Below, one piece after another: positions 44,373-55,875 of a stretch of DNA of 64,000 nt. The number at the start of each line of letters is the position of its first letter. Within the stretch, counting starts at the first letter, position 1. The position numbers and the translations under genes are program-made. The notes below the pieces were generated by a model that was not told where the DNA came from, did no database searches, and was given only the letters and a program-made list of their open reading frames with translations. Location of the stretch: positions 1,550,001 to 1,614,000 of the forward strand of contig JAOVFP010000017.1 in assembly GCA_025738555.1 (NCBI GenBank). Reading direction: 5' to 3'. This stretch comes from Cyathus striatus (taxonomy: Eukaryota; Basidiomycota; Agaricomycetes; Agaricales; Nidulariaceae).

Positions 44373-44610
44373 CCTCAAGTCCTCACCCTTCAGTCTGACT
44401 TGAGTTACATCTCTTGTCTTCTCCAAAGGGCTTGCCCTTACTCTGAAATCCAGGACCAGGAATCCCAGGGGTGCAGCACATAAGCTGAAGCTAAAGTCCT
44501 ACCCCCTGAGTTATTGTTCTCTGCCTTTGTCTATTACTCACCCCTCGTTTCTCTGCAGTCATCCTCTCATACTCTGCCACCAAGTCAGGCTAGGGGCACG
44601 GTCATGACAA
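44373..44610 (+). mobile_element. Direct repeat (candidate 3' LTR of chromovirus)
   Basis: Second copy of the 31121-31351 repeat in the same orientation, ending GGTCATGACA. It sits 5.4 kb beyond the chromodomain, so if it is the 3' LTR the intervening arrays, satellite and antisense gene were inserted or captured. The 20 bases before it are pyrimidine-rich, not the purine tract expected for a plus-strand element. Confidence 0.5.
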
Positions 44611-44935
44611 AAACCAGGTATACTATATTCAATTGATATCTCTTAATCGGGGAAATCAGTGTATGTAAGTAGCACATAAGTGCTCATGCACAAGAATGAG
44701 ACTGAATGCCAACCCACAGCATGATGACTTATAGTAATCAGTTAATTATAACTGAATAAATTTTCTAGAGGTGTAGTGCCTTTACTTCATACCAATAATT
44801 TCAATTTGAAGTTTCTCAAACATTATCTGTAGATAAAAGGTAAATATTTCCCAAGCCTTTCAAAGTAATCATTTACAGACCTAATCAAATCTTCCTGCTA
44901 CTGGCCACCACTTGGTCACAACTAGAAACCCACTT

Positions 44936-47900
44936 TCACTTTCCTCTCACCTGCAGCTGATTTCTTCTGTTTGTAATATCTTGTGTTATATTTTCCACTA
45001 CTGTGATTGATGGCCTGCCATCCACATTGAATTCAGATGTGCCTTGCAAGTTAGACTCATCTCCTTCAGGCTTATCATAGATATATGATTTGGATGTACC
45101 AGAGGAAGCATCATCATCACTGGTCCCATCTGAAGGTTCCCAGTCAGACTGAATGTAGTTGTATCCTTCTGGGCATTCACCACTATCACATTTCTGTATC
45201 TCCATGAGTTTTAAGTATCTAATCAGTAAAAGTTCACCCACCATTATGAACTCATTTATGTACATCTCTAACTTCTCCATTCTTTGTTTTTGACATCCAA
45301 ATTTTTCCATGACATTCATGAAGGTTATATGATTGGCTTTTATGTGCTGACCTAGATCTTCAAAGGGTATAGCTGATTCAGTGAGGAGGTGCTTGAATAT
45401 ATGGAAGTATAGTTCTATGGGAAGATTTCTACAGGCAAAAATATGTGTCATAGTTTTATATCCATTGCCAATATGAACATACAAATGATTTATTTCTGAC
45501 ATCCATTTCATTAAATATTCAATTAGTCTGGAATGATGCAGGCTTTTTTTTTCATAATACACATAATATGTCTGCACTGTGCTATAGACACTGAATCCAA
45601 GACAACAGGACCCATCATCATATGGTTGATACAACCAGATATTCATGGCCATTAAAAAATCACTCTCTTCATTCTTGATCATGTCAGCTTTCATTGGTGG
45701 TCCATATGAGTACATTAGGGGTCCCAAGTAGTCACCCTCATGTTTGTTAGCAACACCAAAGTCAGAAGAACTACATCCATCTTGGTTAGGCTAGTCAATA
45801 GAATAAATTAAAATTTAATTCAAACCAAACATAGCCTAGCTCACCACATAACTACAATCAATTGTAACAAATAATGTTGCATTTCCAATAAAAATTGCTT
45901 GCTGCCACCATCTTCTAGTTTGTGTATCATGGTGGAGTGCATTAATAAAGCAGTTAGGTCCAAATTCATTCATAATGGCATCAATCCACTGAGAAGCTGA
46001 TGTCATAGTATCAGTGAGATGGTGAAAGACACCACCCACACATTGCAGTTTTAATGTATCTGTTTCCTCAATTGGAGAATTCATGGGAATATGTGACATA
46101 CACTGTTTAGCCATATAACCATGTCTGTAAGATGATTCAATATAAAATTCACCAGCCCCCGATTCATTACTTAGAAAGTCAGTAAATGATGCATGGAAAT
46201 ATGTGAGTTCCTCAAATAAATACTTGGGAACTTTTATTAAGGAATGTAAATCCACTAGAAGAGTTCTAATTTTTGAAATTGACATCCTCAAAAATCTTGA
46301 CATAACTTATACTCCATTTTCCTTAAAGTCTTTGTGAACATCATATAGGAACATAGTGATAAGAATAGGGGATATTTCCTAATATTTGACTTGAGCTGAC
46401 TTAAGAATAAATGTGTATAGAGCATCAATTATTCACAATGCTGTGTATGATATTACACTGCACTTTTGCAGTAATTTACACTCCCCCAAGAAGTCTGTAT
46501 GGATCTGTATGGATCCATACAGACCCATACAGACCTGTATAGATACCATACAGAATTTATATAGTGGCTATTATTATTATTAGAAGTGATTATTCTGTAT
46601 GGATTCTGTGTGGATTCATGCATTGCTGCCTTGTCACAGGTGTCAAGTGTGACACTACATGAAATCTGTGATACACTCAATATATAGTATCATGCTCAAT
46701 GCATAGTGTCACACTCAACACTTAGTGTCATGCTTAATGTATAGTTTCATGCTTAATGCATAGTGTCACACTCAACACTTAGTATCACACTTAATGTATA
46801 GTGTCATGCTTAATGCAGAGTGTCACACTCAACCCTTAGTGTCACACTTAATGCATAGTGTCACACTTAACACTTAGTGTCACACTCAACCCTTAGTATC
46901 ACACTCAATACTTAGTATCATGCTTAACCCTTTAGTGTCACACTCAACCCTTAGTATCATGCTTAACCCTTAGTATCACACTCAACCCTTACCCTTAGTG
47001 TCATGCTTAATGCAGAGTGTCACACTCAACCCATAGTGTCACACTCAACTCATAGTATCACACTCAACACTTAGTATCATGCTTAACCCTTAGTGTCATG
47101 ATTAATGCAGAGTGTCACACTCAACACTTAGTATCACACTTAACACTTAGTATCACACGCAACCCTTAGTGTCACACTCAATGCTTAGTGTCACACTTAA
47201 ACCTTAGTGTCATGCTTAACCCTTAGTATCACACTTAATGGAGAGTGTCACACTTAGTGCTTAGTATCACACAATTTTCTATTCTAATTTTCTATAAGGA
47301 AATAAGTATAATAAGATTCTGTACAGAATCTGTACAGAATTTTTCAGATCTGTAATGCGGAATTCTGCGGAATCTGCATGGAATTTTTGATTCTGTGCAG
47401 AATCTGTGCAGAATCTGTACAGACCCAAAAAAACCTCTGCCAAAAAGAAAAAAATCTGTGCAGATTCCACACAGATTCCGAAAATTCCATATGGATTCCA
47501 CACGAATTCCACACAGATCCGTACAGAACACCTGGCTAAGTGTAAAGAGCTCCACTTTTGGATCTTGACATTCATCCAAGCCATCAATAATCATGCATCC
47601 AGCTTTATCATCATTACTCCTTTGCAAGTAGTTCTTGAATGGATCCACAATAAGTTTTTGAATTTGAAACTCCAATGACTTTGAAAAAATCTGCAGATCA
47701 TCTTCAACAGTGTCAGAAATTTGCCTTTTAGTTTCATGGATATATGTTGCAAGTTGGTATGCAAGCATTGGTACCAGTGGGTCTACAGCATTTCTCATGC
47801 TCAAATTCCACAAAAATGCAAAGAATCCACATAGTATATCTTTCATATCTTCTCATTCTGCAACTGACTGAGAAATAGCAGATTTTCCAGTGCCAGATGG

Positions 47901-48214
47901 TCCATATATCCACTCAATTATTTTATCCATGTTGTCATTTCTAACCCAATCAACAATTTCTTGTTGAACCTGTTCATGTGTATGCAGATGACACTTAGGT
48001 TGATCAAATGGCTCTCTAGAGTTATGATAATGCAATGCACTTGTAGCTATATGTTTCTGCAGTATATTGAACCCTGATATGTGAACCCATAAGGTAGTGT
48101 ATCAACATTAACAGTATGTTTAAACCCACCATTATTGACCCCTGCATGATACTGATATTCTACTTGAACAAGATTATCAATTCTAACACAATGGGCCCCC
48201 TCAAATGATGGCAT
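44936..48214 (-). pseudogene. NACHT-domain STAND protein, split by a minisatellite insertion
   Basis: Fungal NACHT proteins are NLR-type NTPases. From 48214 the minus strand reads MPSFEGAHCVRIDNLVQ, sharing the AH-x-V/F-x-I signature with the NB-ARC gene. A probable short intron precedes GFNILQKHIATSALHYH. The P-loop is WIYGPSGTGKSAISQSVAE (near 47860-47910). It is followed in frame by a TGA and then EDMKDILCGFFAFLW, LVPMLAYQLAT and Walker B CMIIDGLDECQD (near 47560). At about 47530 the frame enters inserted repeats and resumes near 46310 with LHSLIKVPKYLFEELTYFH and ASFTDFLSNESGAGEFYI, the usual post-NACHT motif, to 45844. A short intron leads to the last exon (about 45800-44936), ending VRGK-stop. 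The TGA and the 1.2-kb insertion make it a pseudogene unless the insertion is spliced. Confidence 0.75.
46320..47530. repeat. Insertion of TAGTGTCACACTCAACC minisatellite in the NACHT gene
   Basis: The core (46680-47275) is an array of TAGTGTCACACTCAAC and TAGTATCATGCTTAACCCT units of about 26-31 bp. It is flanked by arrays of GTATGGATC(T/C)GTATGGA (46490-46620) and CTGTGCAGAATCTGTACAG (47290-47530). The flanking arrays have related words in opposite sense. TGTCACAC again contains the TGTGACA core. Confidence 0.8.
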
Positions 48215-48640
48215 TGTTATAGAATAGAATGGTATTTGGTGCAACTTGCAGTAATGCAAAAGTTATAGTGGGGATGCCCAATCCTCAGTTATGGTGCTGT
48301 GCCATGACACATAGTCACACCATGTGACAGTCCTGAAACTTGAAACCAGACATATTTTTTGACATTCCTCCTTCCACATGTAATCTACCATCATGAAATA
48401 ACTTGTATTATGTTTGTATAGATTAGTCCAATATATAAAATGTTTTGTTTCGAAGTATACATAAATATAACAACAGAAAACTCAGATAGTTTCATAATCT
48501 GTGCAATTTTGGCAGGGGAAAATCATTTTGAATAGAACTCAACACACAAGTATCGGATCGACTTGTGTTATAGAGCAAAATTGTACTACTCATTGAGGAG
48601 AACAAACGCCCGCGATTAGAATTTTAAATTTAACACCTTA
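48215..48640. other. Upstream flank of the NACHT pseudogene
   Basis: AT-rich sequence with no gene. It may hold the promoter of the minus-strand NACHT gene, but no convincing element was identified. From about 48640 it becomes the 375-bp tandem repeat. Confidence 0.4.
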
Positions 48641-48876
48641 AGGCATATTTCGACCAAAATAATCGCTACTTTTACATATTCCAGTTCATAAATTAAAAAT
48701 CTAAATGCGGAGAGTTGTAGCTATCGATGAGTAGTGCCAAAACGCTCTATATATCGTATCAATCCGTGCAGTGGTTGTTGTGTTCTATACAGTTTAGTAT
48801 CTAGCCTACTGTGAGGTGCCCCAAGGCCAAAGCAAGCATGTGCAAATAAGAGCTTAATAGATTCCATGCTTTGACA
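48640..48876 (+). repeat. First copy (left part) of an approximately 375-bp tandem repeat
   Basis: Contains AAATGCGGAGAGTTGTAGC, ATCGATGAGTAGTG, AAAACGCTCTAT, CAGTGGTTG, GTTCTATACAGTTTAG and CAAAGCAAGCATGTGCAAA. These match 60357-60486 followed by 61543-61620. The copy is cut after CTTTGACA (48869-48876) by the hAT and copia insertions and continues at 60197. The site at about 48778-48786 is an unoccupied version of the MITE target. Confidence 0.8.
48869..48876 (+). other. Left target-site duplication of the hAT element (CTTTGACA)
   Basis: Identical to 60189-60196. Its last five bases (TGACA) are also the left target duplication of the copia element, whose right copy is CGACA (55871-55875). 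Confidence 0.85.
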
Positions 48877-49061
48877 TGTTGATATTATCTTATCTCGACA
48901 AAAGCGGATCTAGCGGATCTTATCTAATCATGGAACTCCGTAGCACATACTAGAACCTTCTAGTATGTTTATTCTTAGGTAGATGTAATTATAGTAGCAC
49001 TATATATGGTACTGCTGTACTTAACAGCTAAACAGCTTAACAGCTCCTTTTACAGCAGTAG

Positions 49062-50128
49062 TAATACGCCTAGCGTACTTCTACCCACTGTAAAAACATT
49101 ATTTCTATATTCTACACACTACTTACAAACAGTACAATATATCTGGGTTGTAATTAGTAGCTAAGGTAGAGGTCCCGGACCGTTAGCTAGTGTGGGAACA
49201 ATTCGCACTAATAAGGGACATAACTAGCCTAAGTAGGAAAGTGTCTAAGAATAGAAACACTGTGGTCAGAGCTTATTCTCAACATCAGTGGGAAATAATT
49301 ACCAGTAAGGCCGGAGATTGAGCTAAGCACATGTCTATTCTAATAATAGGATATCGAAGCTATGTTATTGCGTCATAGGAAAAGGCATGAGCACTAGACC
49401 CACGGCAGTTGCTGCTATCTAACCACACTGTACCAGCACTGTGCATCAGCATGCCATAGGCGCCTAGCCTGACCTGAGACCCGGCATTCCCAGCAGGCTT
49501 ATTCAGTGGTTCCCATTCCATGTGTCAAAGCATGCAGCATCACACCTCTGTATGGAGCATTCTTCCTGCAGGACAAGTTATTGTCCTTTGTTATCGTCCC
49601 ATGTGAACGCATTCTTGGCACTCATATGTTTGTATATCAGTGATTTACTCTGGTCTGTCCCAGACGCCTGTATCCAGTCTAAAAGTCTAATTTACAGCTT
49701 AGTTAATGTGCAATTACTGCTTTTGTATTAACTATATAGTTTCTCTTAGCTGTGTTCTGTAAGATATTTAATAGGTAGCTTTGTGTAGTAGAAAGACAGT
49801 CTCCTGTGCCCTGAGAAATACCATCTAGCATCATGCTTTAGTATTTGTGTGAGCTTTGAGATTCTAAGTGCAATGTGAAGTGTGAAGTCATAAGCCTGTG
49901 TTAAGTCTGAGATTAAGGATCATGCATCAAAACATGCATCAAAGTGTTCACTAAGTGTGCACTCCCTCTCAAACTTCAGTTTTTGACACCATTTCTATAC
50001 TTTACTTCGCCCAGAAGCACCTTGCATCCGAGTCTTACCCACTGAGCACTTTCTTAGTGAGCATACATGGTGTGAGTTTTATTATTAATATTTACATTTA
50101 CACTACATTGTGCTAAACTAGGTACTTT
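49062..50128. mobile_element. 1.07-kb insertion in the copia 5' LTR with 5-bp duplication AGTAG
   Basis: AGTAG occurs at 49057-49061 and 50129-50133, while the intact 3' LTR has it once. The insert begins TAATACGCCTAGCG and ends CTAGGTACTTT. It has no substantial open frame, and terminal inverted repeats are at best weak (TACGCCTAG versus AGTACCTAG). Its family is unknown. Confidence 0.7.
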
Positions 50129-50158
50129 AGTAGATATTTATGTACACCTCTTGTACAG

Positions 50159-50166
50159 TATATAAA
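50159..50166 (+). promoter_or_regulatory. LTR TATA box
   Basis: TATATAAA in the 3' part of the 5' LTR, repeated in the 3' LTR, upstream of the presumed R region. Position fits a retroelement promoter. Confidence 0.6.
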
Positions 50167-50309
50167 CCCCCCAGTTTCACTGGATAACAATAAGAAAGTC
50201 TTTACTCTTCTTACAGTCGCTCTAAGCCTCTATCTACACACTCTACCTTTCAGGTGAGCCTGTACCCAGATCAGCAACTGCCCTGTGCAGAGTCCTTGCT
50301 GTTTCTACA

Positions 50310-50324
50310 GGTTATGGGCCCCGG
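50310..50324 (+). promoter_or_regulatory. Candidate copia primer-binding site
   Basis: GGTTATGGGCCCCGG directly follows the LTR end, where an initiator-tRNA half-site is expected for copia. Identity to a tRNA could not be checked. Confidence 0.4.
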
Positions 50325-50625
50325 TTATGCACATGTAATGCGCCCCTACTGGCTCTACACATACTTGATGACTGGGATAACCCAGAGTGATCTCTCTCCA
50401 TTGCTGTATAGCATGATGTTGAGGTGATCCTCACAGTGGTTGCACCATGAACTGCTGATCTTAAGGATTGCTGCATGTGTGCTTTGCATGCCACTCTGAT
50501 CTATGTCGTCATTATTGATGGCAATGATTGCATGCATACCACTGCTAACTTGTAGAGCACAAGCTACGCTTTTTCTCTATTTTATGTGCTTTACAAGTTA
50601 CTGACATTGTACCTCTCAGATCACA

Positions 50626-52867
50626 ATGTCTGCCAACTCTTCTGTTATTGTCACTGCTCCCATGTTCGATGGCTCCAACTACCAGCAATGGGCACTCAAG
50701 ATGACCAGCATCTTGAAGAGCCAAAGACTCTGGAGTATCACCTCTGGAACTTGCAACCAACCTCTTGAATTAAAGGTTGGAGATGAGGGATATGCTGAGA
50801 ATCTCAAATCTATTGAGATCTGGGACTCAGATGATGATGCTGCTATTGGTATTATCTCACTTCATATCTCTGAGTCACTTCAGCAATATGTTAAGGATAC
50901 TGCTCATGAAACTTGGACTGCCTTGAAAGAACTCTATGGTACACCTACTCTGGCTACCATTTTTACCAACTTCAAGCACACCTTGTCCTTTAAACTTTCA
51001 GGTGGTGATCCTGCCCCTGATATTGCAGTTCTTAACACCATCTTTGATTGCCTTTCCACGAATGATGTCAAACTCAATGAATTCATTTGTTCTATGATCC
51101 TCCTTATGGCCATCCCTTCTAAATGGGATAATATTGCATCCACTATCCTGGCTACTACTGCCAAGGATAGACTCTCTATCACCACTATTGCTTCCACACT
51201 CTCTGCTGAGCATGCATGCCAGACCACTGGCTCTCAATGTGCACAGAAAGCTTCTGCCATTAAGTGCAAGCAAACCAATCCTCATTGGAATGGTAATCAG
51301 CAGAAGCAGAATGACAGCAACCAAAACTCTGGTAATTCCTCTGGTAACAGATCTAACCAGAAGAAGAAGAATTGCTGTAACACCCATGGTGGTAAGAACC
51401 AATGCAATGGTGGGAACCCCCATACTCACTCCCATGACCATGGCCACTCTCATGTCACCTCTGTTGCACTTGTTCCAGAAGTTGGGCCTTCTCCCACACT
51501 TCTGGAACATCTCTCTGATCCCTCCTCCACTGTCTTTAAGCGAGTCCATGGGACCTCTGCTCAAGCCTACCAAGGTGAGAACAAGTCCATGGATGTCTAC
51601 CCTGTCTATAAGCAGGCTCAATCCTTCTGTGATCACTTTGAGCTTCCCAAGACAGCTCTCCATTTTAGGAGATTTGAGGAGATTATTGAGCGAAATGGCC
51701 CATCCACCTCCAAAGTCACCCTTGATGACTCTCCACCCCTTGCTGAGCATATCTGTGAGGTTCCTTCTAATGAAGATGAACCAATGGATGCAGATGCTCC
51801 ACTCGACTGGGGATCAGACATGGATGAGGATGATACCGTTTCCCTTGGATCTGACATTGATATTGGTGGATATGATGAGAGGCAAGTTCCTTTCCCTTCA
51901 CATTTGAAATGTGAGCTGATGCATTTGTCACAGCACCCTCTTCGATTAAATTCGCATATGTTAATGGCTGCTGTTGATGATGAAATTTTGCAATGCTTAT
52001 GGACTTCATCTGTAGATTTACGTAGTCTACAGAATAAATGTGATACACATGCTGCTTCTTGTAGTAAATGTAAGGGAAAAGGAAAAGCAACCAGTTCAGT
52101 TGACTGGATCATGGATTCAGGTGCTTCAATGCACATGACTGGTGATTTGAATGATTTCTCCAAATACAAAACTGGAGATTTTGGCAAAGTCATAACTGGC
52201 AGTGGAATTGAAAATATTACTGCAGTTGGTGAAGTACATATTAAGCACAAAGTCGAAGCAGCTGATGGCTCTGTTAAAGAGTGCACATCGCTATTATGGC
52301 CAGTCCTTCACTTTGAAAAACTGGGTCAAACTCGACTTCTTTCTATGGGACAGATCCTTCATAAAGATTATGTAGTGCATGGATCGTCCAACATGCTGGG
52401 TTTTTACACACAGAAAAATGATGAACTTCATCTTTCCTGTAAACCACACTCACACCATGATCATATGTTCTGGTTGACTTCTGAAATATTAAAGACTAAC
52501 ACCAAACATGTGAAGTCTGCATTAAATGTGGACTATGATCGATGGCATAAACATCTGGGACATCTGTCTAAAGATGTAATGTGTTGTGTCAGGGACAATG
52601 TTGATGGTATCTCCTCGGAGATTCCCATTCCTAAGCAAGTCTCTCCATGCCAAGGATGTGCAGAAGGCAAAATGCCTTCTAAATCTTATTCGCGATCTGA
52701 ATCTAGAGCTTCTTACCCATTTGAGAAGATTCACTCCGATCTCAAAGAGTTTCCTGTACTATCTTACCACAGATATAAGTACATGATGTCATTCTTTGAT
52801 GATTACACTTCCCATGGCTGGACAATTTTGTTATGCCATAAATCAGACTCTCTTGTGGCTTTAAAGT
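50626..52867 (+). pseudogene. Copia gag, protease and start of integrase
   Basis: A 747-codon frame. The N-terminus FDGSNYQQWALKMTSIL, with the ETWTALKELYGTPTLA block, is a UBN2/retrotran-gag domain. A His/Asn-rich segment (HTHSHDHGHSH, residues about 265-280) replaces a classical zinc knuckle. The protease motif WIMDSGASMHMTGDLNDF retains D-S-G-A. The pre-integrase zinc region includes YDRWHKHLGHLSKDVM and CQGCAEGK. The first integrase Asp lies in FEKIHSDLKEFP. The frame ends at an in-frame TGA (52868-52870), after which integrase continues in the same frame, so it is one interrupted polyprotein. Confidence 0.9.
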
Positions 52868-52870
52868 GAT

Positions 52871-53640
52871 TTACTGCCATGATTGATACACAATACAATG
52901 CCAAAATAAAGCAATGGCAGTCCGATGCAGGGGAAGAGTATAAGTCAGATGAATTTGATGACTATCTCCGAGATTGTGGCATAGAGATTTTGACAAGCTT
53001 GCCTTATGTTCATCAGCAGAATGGTCGTGCTGAGCGATTTAATTGCACTATCATGGAAAAAGCACAAGCCATGTGTTTTGATGCATGTCTTCCCCAATCT
53101 TGGTGGGAATTTGCTATAATGCATGCTGTCCATGTTTATAATCACACACCACTTTCCCGTCATCATTGGAAATCTCCATATGAGATTCTGCAGAACAAAA
53201 AGCCTGACATTTCACATTTACGAGCATTTGGTTGTGGTGCATATGTTTACCTTCCCAAGGAAAAACATGCCAACAAATTAGCACCTTGTTCTGAACTAAT
53301 GACCTATCTGGGCATACCAGATGGAGTTAAAGGACATCAGTTCATGTGCTCAACCAACACTCTCTTTAATGCTGGAACTGCCCAATTTCTGGAGGATACT
53401 TTCCCCAGATGTGATAAACCATCTGATCATGATCTGCTGCCAACAGATCCCAATCAATTTTCTCCACATTCAGATAATGAATTGCAATTTGGTGATGATG
53501 ATGATTTTAGTCCAGGACCTACACATTCTGAGACACATCACCCATCCAACCAGTGAACCTCAGCATGATCGTGACAATGAACCTGCTCCGAGTTCTGCAC
53601 CTGCACCACCAGGTCCTCCAAGAGAGGAAGAGCAACAGGC
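52871..53640 (+). pseudogene. Copia integrase, C-terminal part
   Basis: Continues the previous frame: KQWQSDAGEEYKSDEF supplies the second catalytic Asp and NGRAERFNCTIMEKAQ the Glu, completing a D,D,E triad. SWWEFAIMHAVHVYNHTP and the HLRAFGCGAYVYLPKEKH segment are typical of copia. The frame ends at 53554; a shifted frame continues with a Pro/Glu linker (THPTSEPQHDRDNEPAPSS) toward RT. Confidence 0.85.
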
Positions 53641-53799
53641 ACCATGCTGCTCTGGTCGCAAGTGAAAACCCATAAATCATCCTGATAATATATATGGGGA
53701 TAGACCCCCTACTGAAGTACTGAGAGAACAAGATAACAGTCGGAACTGGAGATGTACCACTGGTGAACCGGGTAGCTCCCATAGACCAGAAGATTCTCC

Positions 53800-55361
53800 T
53801 CAGAATATGGTTCCTGGACCAATTTCTGATAATCCAGCTTCCATGAGTGACAGACTGTCTCACTCTCAATCAGACAATGAAACCTGGCTTCATAAAATAG
53901 TCTGGGAAGGGGGAGTGGATTTATTAAATTTCCTACTTCAGAAAGCGATTCCTGAGGAGAACACTCCTGTCCATTATAGGGACATCTTTAAGTTGCCTAA
54001 ACAGCAGCAAAAGGAGTGGCTTGATGCTTGCCACGAAGAATTAGAGGCCCTTCGCAAGTGCAAAGTTTATGAGCTGGTTGATCTCCCACCTGGCCAAAAG
54101 GCCATAAAGAACCACTGGGTCTTTTCTACTAAATCTGATGGTAGAAAATGCTCATGCCTTGTTGCCAAGGGTTTCTCACAGAGAGAAGGCATTGACTATG
54201 ATGAGATATTCTCACCTGTAGTCAGATATGAAACTGTTTGTATCATGCTAGCACTATCTGCCTTAGAAGGCTGGCACTTGCAAGGTCTTGATGTAAAGAC
54301 TGCCTTTCTCTATGGATTACTCAATGATGAAATCTACATGGAACAACCTGAGGGCTTCAAAGTCTGTGGACAAGAGCATAAGGTTTGGCACCTTACACGT
54401 GCTCTTTATGGTTTGAAGCAAGCATCACTCGCATGGTGGAAAGAGCTCACCAAGTCCATGAAGACTCTAGGTTTTACTTGCATCCTTTCAGATGCTGGAG
54501 TATTTGTCTACAAGGACAGACATGGCAAAGTCATATTCACTATTGTCTATGTGGATGATGCCTTATTCCTTGGACCTGATCTGACACTGGTCCTAAAAAA
54601 GAAGTCAGAATTTATGCAACAATGGGAATGCCATGATTTAGGCGAAGCCAAAGAATTCCTTGGAATTTGTATACACTGCAGATCCCAAATTGCAATCGAG
54701 ATTTCAATCTGTAATTGGATCTCTTCTCTACCTAATGTTAGGCACATGTCCTGACATTGCCTATGCTGTGATTAAACTCTCACAATTTTCTGCAAACCCC
54801 TCTGAGGAACACCTCACAAGAGCACTTGGCATTTGCTACTATTTAGTTGGAACTTCTGACTATGCACTTGTCTATGATGGTGGTTCAAATATGGGACTTA
54901 TTGCCTACACAGATTCTGACTGGGGTCAGGATAAAATTAAACACAAATCTGTCACTGGCTTCTATCTTAAACTAGCCAATGGTCTTGTCTCATGGCAATC
55001 ACGTGCACAACGGACTGTTGCACAATCATTGACAGAAGCTGAGTACATGGCCTTGTCTGACTGTAGTCAACAAGTTGTGTGGGTCCAATCCCTTCTTATG
55101 GAACTTGGATTCCAGGAAACTCACACACCCATTTGTGGTGACAACCAAGCTTCCATCTTCATTTCAAATAATCCTGTGCAAGAACATAGGACAAAACACA
55201 TTGATATTTGATATCATTATATTTGTCAATGTATTGAAGATGGACAGGTTGAGGTTTTCTATGTTCCTGGAACTGACAATCCTGCCGATCTATTAACTAA
55301 GGCATTGGATAATACATTGTTCCAAAGATTCCTCAAGGAATATGGACTTGAGTTCTACTAG
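53800..55361 (+). pseudogene. Copia reverse transcriptase and RNase H
   Basis: RT (53807-54754) includes WVFSTKSDGRKCSCLVAKG, YDEIFSPVVRYET, LDVKTAFLYGLLNDEIYME and ALYGLKQASLAWW. The active box TIVYVDDALFLG keeps Y-V-D-D. A frameshift with probable deletion near 54670-54700 leads to RNase H (54660-55211): IAYTDSDWGQDKIKHKSVTG, LTEAEYMALSDCSQQVVW and GDNQASI. An in-frame TGA at 55209-55211, where RTKHIDIR is normal (CGA to TGA), interrupts it. The last residues (VFYVPGTDNPADLLTKAL) end at 55361, so the element is non-autonomous. Confidence 0.9.
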
Positions 55362-55497
55362 AGCTCATTAATTCCACATTACATGGAATAAGTGTCTCCC
55401 TATCCAACAAACATCAACATTAGATACATTTTACTGGATAATGAGACACATACCATATCCTGCTTTTATTCACAAAGAGCACTTACCAGTTGCACTT

Positions 55498-55509
55498 AGC
55501 AAGGGGGAT
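55498..55509 (+). promoter_or_regulatory. Copia polypurine tract
   Basis: AGCAAGGGGGAT directly precedes the 3' LTR start TGTTGAG at 55510, the expected place for the plus-strand primer. Confidence 0.7.
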
Positions 55510-55870
55510 TGTTGAGATTATCTTATCTCGACAAAAGCGGATCTAGCGGATCTTATCTAATCATGGAACTCCGTAGCACATACTAGAACCTTCTAGTATG
55601 TTTATTCTTAGGTAGATGTAATTATAGTAGCACTATATACGGTACTGCTGTACTCAACAGCTAAACAGCTTAACAGCTCCTTTTACAGCAGTAGACATTT
55701 ATGTACACCTCTTGTACAGTATATAAACCCCCCAGTTTCACTGGATAACAATAAGAAAGTCTTTACTCTTCTTACAGTCACTCTAAGCCTCTATCTACAC
55801 ACTCTACCTTTCAGGTGAGCCTGTACCCAGATCAGCAACTGCCCTGTGCAGAGTCCTTGCTGTTTCTACA
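55510..55870 (+). repeat. 3' LTR of copia element (361 bp, intact)
   Basis: Starts TGTTGAGATTATC and ends TTTCTACA. It lacks the 1.07-kb insertion of the 5' LTR and so defines the uninterrupted LTR. It is followed by the target duplication CGACA and, one base further on, by the hAT terminus. Confidence 0.95.
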
Positions 55871-55875
55871 CGACA

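Larger units (their letters stand above)
48877..50309 (+). repeat. 5' LTR of copia element, interrupted
   Basis: LTR parts 48877-49061 and 50134-50309 match the 3' LTR. It begins TGTTGATATTATC and ends TTTCTACA. The intervening 49062-50128 is an insertion flanked by AGTAG. Confidence 0.9.
48877..55870 (+). mobile_element. Ty1/copia LTR retrotransposon, degenerate
   Basis: Bounded by LTRs 48877-50309 (with an internal insertion) and 55510-55870. The aligned LTR parts are the same length (185 + 176 bp) and differ at five positions that I could see, four of them C/T or G/A, so the insertion is fairly recent. Target duplications are TGACA and CGACA. Gene order gag-PR-IN-RT-RH is copia type. It sits inside the target duplication of a hAT element. 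Confidence 0.9.

Noticed and set aside
50998..52286. Minus-strand frames of 217-250 codons opposite copia gag
   Set aside because: Shadows of the well-supported plus-strand polyprotein with no domain of their own.
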